Below, piece by piece: positions 6,846 through 8,094 of a stretch of DNA of 8,094 nucleotides. Each line of letters opens with the position of its first letter. Position 1 is the stretch's first letter. Made by a program: the position numbers and the translations under genes. The notes below the pieces were generated by a model, which was not told where the DNA came from, made no database searches, and saw only the letters and a list, made by a program, of their open reading frames with translations. The stretch spans positions 1 through 8,094 of the forward strand of contig JBHGWS010000125.1 of the NCBI GenBank assembly GCA_041936745.1, read 5' to 3'. Source of the DNA: Darwinibacter acetoxidans_A (lineage in GTDB: Bacteria; Bacillota; Limnochordia; Darwinibacteriales; Darwinibacteriaceae).

Positions 6846-6851
6846 CCTTCC
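6845..6851 (-). promoter_or_regulatory. Ribosome binding site deciding the aroF start
   Basis: GGAAGGA sits directly against, and overlaps, the ATG at 6845, which is too close to serve that codon. AAGGA lies eight bases before the in-frame GTG at 6836, a good distance. With the transcript expected to begin near 6856, the GTG may be the real start, giving a protein three residues shorter. A weaker AAAGG (6858-6862) could serve the ATG, but most of it lies upstream of the expected transcript start. Confidence 0.5.
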
Positions 6852-6862
6852 ATCTTACCTTT

Positions 6863-6890
6863 ATTCTACCTGACTTAAGCCAACTGTCAA
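6863..6890 (-). promoter_or_regulatory. Sigma-A-like promoter of the aro operon
   Basis: On the minus strand a perfect TTGACA (6885-6890) and TAGAAT (6863-6868, five of six to TATAAT) are separated by 16 bases. The spacer contains the palindrome CTTAAG (6874-6879). The expected transcription start is near 6854-6857, only about 10 bases before the aroF ATG. This leaves no room for a T-box, attenuator or riboswitch. It is the only convincing promoter upstream of the eight co-directional genes. I did not find a comparable promoter at any of the internal junctions. Confidence 0.8.
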
Positions 6891-6942
6891 TGTTTTCCGA
6901 TTGCTGCGGAGGAAAAACCACCTAAGAGTGGAAGCCTTAAGC

Positions 6943-6949
6943 GAGGTGA
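6943..6949 (+). promoter_or_regulatory. Ribosome binding site of the inositol-monophosphatase-family gene
   Basis: GAGGTGA lies four bases before the ATG at 6954. It is a strong Gram-positive type Shine-Dalgarno site and supports this start. Confidence 0.75.
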
Positions 6950-6953
6950 TTCT

Positions 6954-7724
6954 ATGAACAAACAAGTGCATGAAATTGTTATCCAAGCAGGCCAGGTCCT
7001 TTTAGACAGGCAGGCGGCGGGATTTTCCGTTATGCATAAGGGCCTGACAGATTTAGTAACGGATGTAGATCGAGAAGTGGAAGCGTTTCTCACCGAAAAG
7101 CTGCGGGCAGCTTTCCCCAACCACGCCATTTTAGGCGAGGAGGAGGGCCGTACGGGGCCTCAGGATGCGGAATTTCTTTGGCTGATTGACCCTATCGACG
7201 GGACAACCAATTTTGCCCACGGCCTCCCTTATTTTTGCATCTCCGTCGCCTTAAGCAAAAAGGGGCAGGCGGTTTTAGGGGCAGTTTACCACCCGCCGAC
7301 TGAGACTATGTATTGGGCTGAACTTGGTAAAGGCGCCTTTAAAAACGGCAAAAGGCTGCAGGTAGCAAAAACGGGGACTGTGAGAGAGAGCCTCCTGATC
7401 ATGGGCTTTCCCTACGCGATTGCCGAAGGCGACCCCGGCCATTTGGATTGGCACGCCCGGGCCGTTAGGGCAAGCCAAAGTGTCTTAACTCTCGGCTCCG
7501 CGGCTTTGGATCTCTGCCAGGTAGCGGAAGGCCGTGCCGAGGCTTTTTGGGAAAAAGGCATTTATGCCTATGACGTAGCCGCCGGCTCCCTGATTGTTAC
7601 AGAAGCCGGCGGCAGGTTAAGCAGTATTAGCGGAGGTGAATTTGATCTTTTCGGGCGCGAAATATTAGCAACTAACGGCCTCATTCACGAAGAGCTGGTT
7701 CAGCTGCTCGCTGCTAAAGATTGA
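6954..7724 (+). CDS. Inositol monophosphatase family protein (SuhB-like)
   Basis: A 256-residue Mg2+-dependent sugar phosphatase of the inositol monophosphatase superfamily, usual length. Such enzymes hydrolyse myo-inositol-1-phosphate, and bacterial members may also act on fructose-1,6-bisphosphate, NADP or other phosphates; the sequence does not settle the substrate. Motifs: TDLVTDVDRE (32-41), GEEEG (61-65, metal ligand E62), WLIDPIDGTTNF (76-87, metal ligands D79 and D82 and the phosphate-binding G83-T84), GAVYHP (109-114), GKGAF and NGKRLQV (125-137), and AYDVAAGSLIVTEAGG (205-220, metal ligand D207). The family WDxAAG reads YDVAAG here. There is no signal peptide, so it is cytosolic. 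The gene is divergent from the aro operon and converges on pntB, overlapping its 3' end by 25 bases. It is probably a separate transcription unit with no clear functional tie to aromatic synthesis. Confidence 0.93.
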   Translation: MNKQVHEIVIQAGQVLLDRQAAGFSVMHKGLTDLVTDVDREVEAFLTEKLRAAFPNHAILGEEEGRTGPQDAEFLWLIDPIDGTTNFAHGLPYFCISVALSKKGQAVLGAVYHPPTETMYWAELGKGAFKNGKRLQVAKTGTVRESLLIMGFPYAIAEGDPGHLDWHARAVRASQSVLTLGSAALDLCQVAEGRAEAFWEKGIYAYDVAAGSLIVTEAGGRLSSISGGEFDLFGREILATNGLIHEELVQLLAAKD

Positions 7725-8094
7725 GTTAAATCTCCCACCGTTTGGGCCGCGTCCCCTGCGATGAAAACGCAGTGTTTCGCATCATATAATGCATTGGGTA
7801 CGCCGGAATAGCCCGGCTCCCGATCGAGGTTGTAAATCAGGACGTGAGCCGCCCGATCAACGTGTAAAATGGGCATCCCATAAATCGGGGTGTCCTTTTC
7901 CGTTATGGCGGCGGGGTTAATTACATCGTTGGCCCCCACTACTATCACCACATCAACGTCTGCAAAATCGTCGTTAATTTGATCCATGTCATACATAAGA
8001 TCGTAGGGGACATCAACTTCCGCCAAAAGCACATTCATGTGCCCCGGCATACGGCCCGCTACGGGGTGCACAGCAATCTGCACGGATATATCCC
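7700..8094 (-). CDS. pntB: NAD(P) transhydrogenase subunit beta, C-terminal part (N-terminus outside window)
   Basis: The last 130 residues are visible; the reading frame is open to the right edge, so the true start lies outside. This is the NADP(H)-binding domain III of the membrane proton-translocating transhydrogenase beta subunit, which couples hydride transfer between NAD(H) and NADP(H) to proton movement. Numbering from the first full codon, it shows HPVAGRMPGHMNVLLAE (9-25), YDMDQINDDF (34-43), VVGANDVINPAA (51-62), GMPIL (72-76), PGYSGVPN (93-100) and AGDA (112-115). From H9 to Y95 it aligns without gaps to E. coli PntB as I recall it. The K424-R425-S426 triplet that holds the NADP 2'-phosphate in E. 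coli is replaced by N88-L89-D90. The membrane segments are outside the window. The stop lies 25 bases inside the convergent phosphatase gene, and there is no terminator between them. Confidence 0.93.
   Translation of the reverse strand, partial: DISVQIAVHPVAGRMPGHMNVLLAEVDVPYDLMYDMDQINDDFADVDVVIVVGANDVINPAAITEKDTPIYGMPILHVDRAAHVLIYNLDREPGYSGVPNALYDAKHCVFIAGDAAQTVGDLTQSLAASS

Larger units (their letters stand above)
6846..6953. other. Divergent intergenic region between aroF and the inositol-monophosphatase-family gene
   Basis: These 108 bases hold the minus-strand aro promoter. On the plus strand I find only the ribosome binding site of the downstream gene, with no convincing -35/-10 pair. 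A 7-base direct repeat CTTAAGC, with a palindromic core, occurs at 6874-6880 and 6936-6942. No terminator-like hairpin with a T-tract is present. Confidence 0.6.

Noticed and set aside
6919..6948. CACCT/AGGTG inverted repeat that could mask the ribosome site of the phosphatase gene
   Set aside because: Only five base pairs with a 20-base loop; too weak to claim as a switch without structural or comparative support.
6846..6953. Plus-strand promoter for the phosphatase gene
   Set aside because: Candidates such as TTGCTG with TAAGAG match the consensus at only about half of positions; no pair is convincing.
6887..7129. Minus-strand open frame of 80 codons upstream of aroF
   Set aside because: It lies opposite the start of the phosphatase gene. 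Its product has no ferredoxin-like features, and an in-frame stop (6855-6857) blocks joining anything upstream to aroF as a missing regulatory domain.
7693..7705. Small hairpin AGCTG-GTT-CAGCT as a terminator for the phosphatase gene
   Set aside because: Only five base pairs, no following T-tract, and it lies within both coding ends.

Overview
The window is dominated by one long minus-strand operon holding the whole shikimate pathway, flanked by two unrelated housekeeping genes. The organism is most likely a Gram-positive bacterium of the Bacillota (clostridial/Limnochordia-like anaerobe). The grounds are the strong GAGGTGA-type Shine-Dalgarno sites, a sigma-A-like promoter, a class II EPSP synthase, a type I-beta DAHP synthase, a type II dehydroquinase and a chorismate mutase-shikimate kinase fusion. 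Base composition is moderate. I cannot assign a genus.

Layout in transcription order on the minus strand, from about 6856 down to position 1: a sigma-A-like promoter (6863-6890), then aroF (DAHP synthase), aroA (EPSP synthase), aroC (chorismate synthase), aroB (dehydroquinate synthase), aroE (shikimate dehydrogenase), aroQ (type II dehydroquinate dehydratase), a chorismate mutase-shikimate kinase fusion, and a metal-dependent sugar-isomerase-like TIM barrel that runs off the left edge. Gaps are 3-4 bases or the genes overlap by 4-23 bases, so this is one tightly coupled transcript. Together the enzymes carry erythrose-4-phosphate and PEP through all seven steps to chorismate, and the chorismate mutase domain goes one step further to prephenate. 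No prephenate dehydrogenase, prephenate dehydratase or tryptophan genes are in view.

To the right, an inositol-monophosphatase-family gene (6954-7724, plus strand) is divergent from the operon across a 108-base intergenic region. It converges on, and overlaps by 25 bases, the 3' end of a transhydrogenase beta subunit gene (pntB, minus strand) that enters from the right edge.

I see no mobile element, CRISPR array, RNA gene or defence system, and nothing that looks like a wholly new system. The points most worth a second look are the natural Gly-to-Ala change in the EPSP synthase active-site loop, the fusion of two non-consecutive pathway enzymes, the DAHP synthase lacking its usual regulatory domain, the very short operon leader, and an altered NADP 2'-phosphate pocket in PntB.
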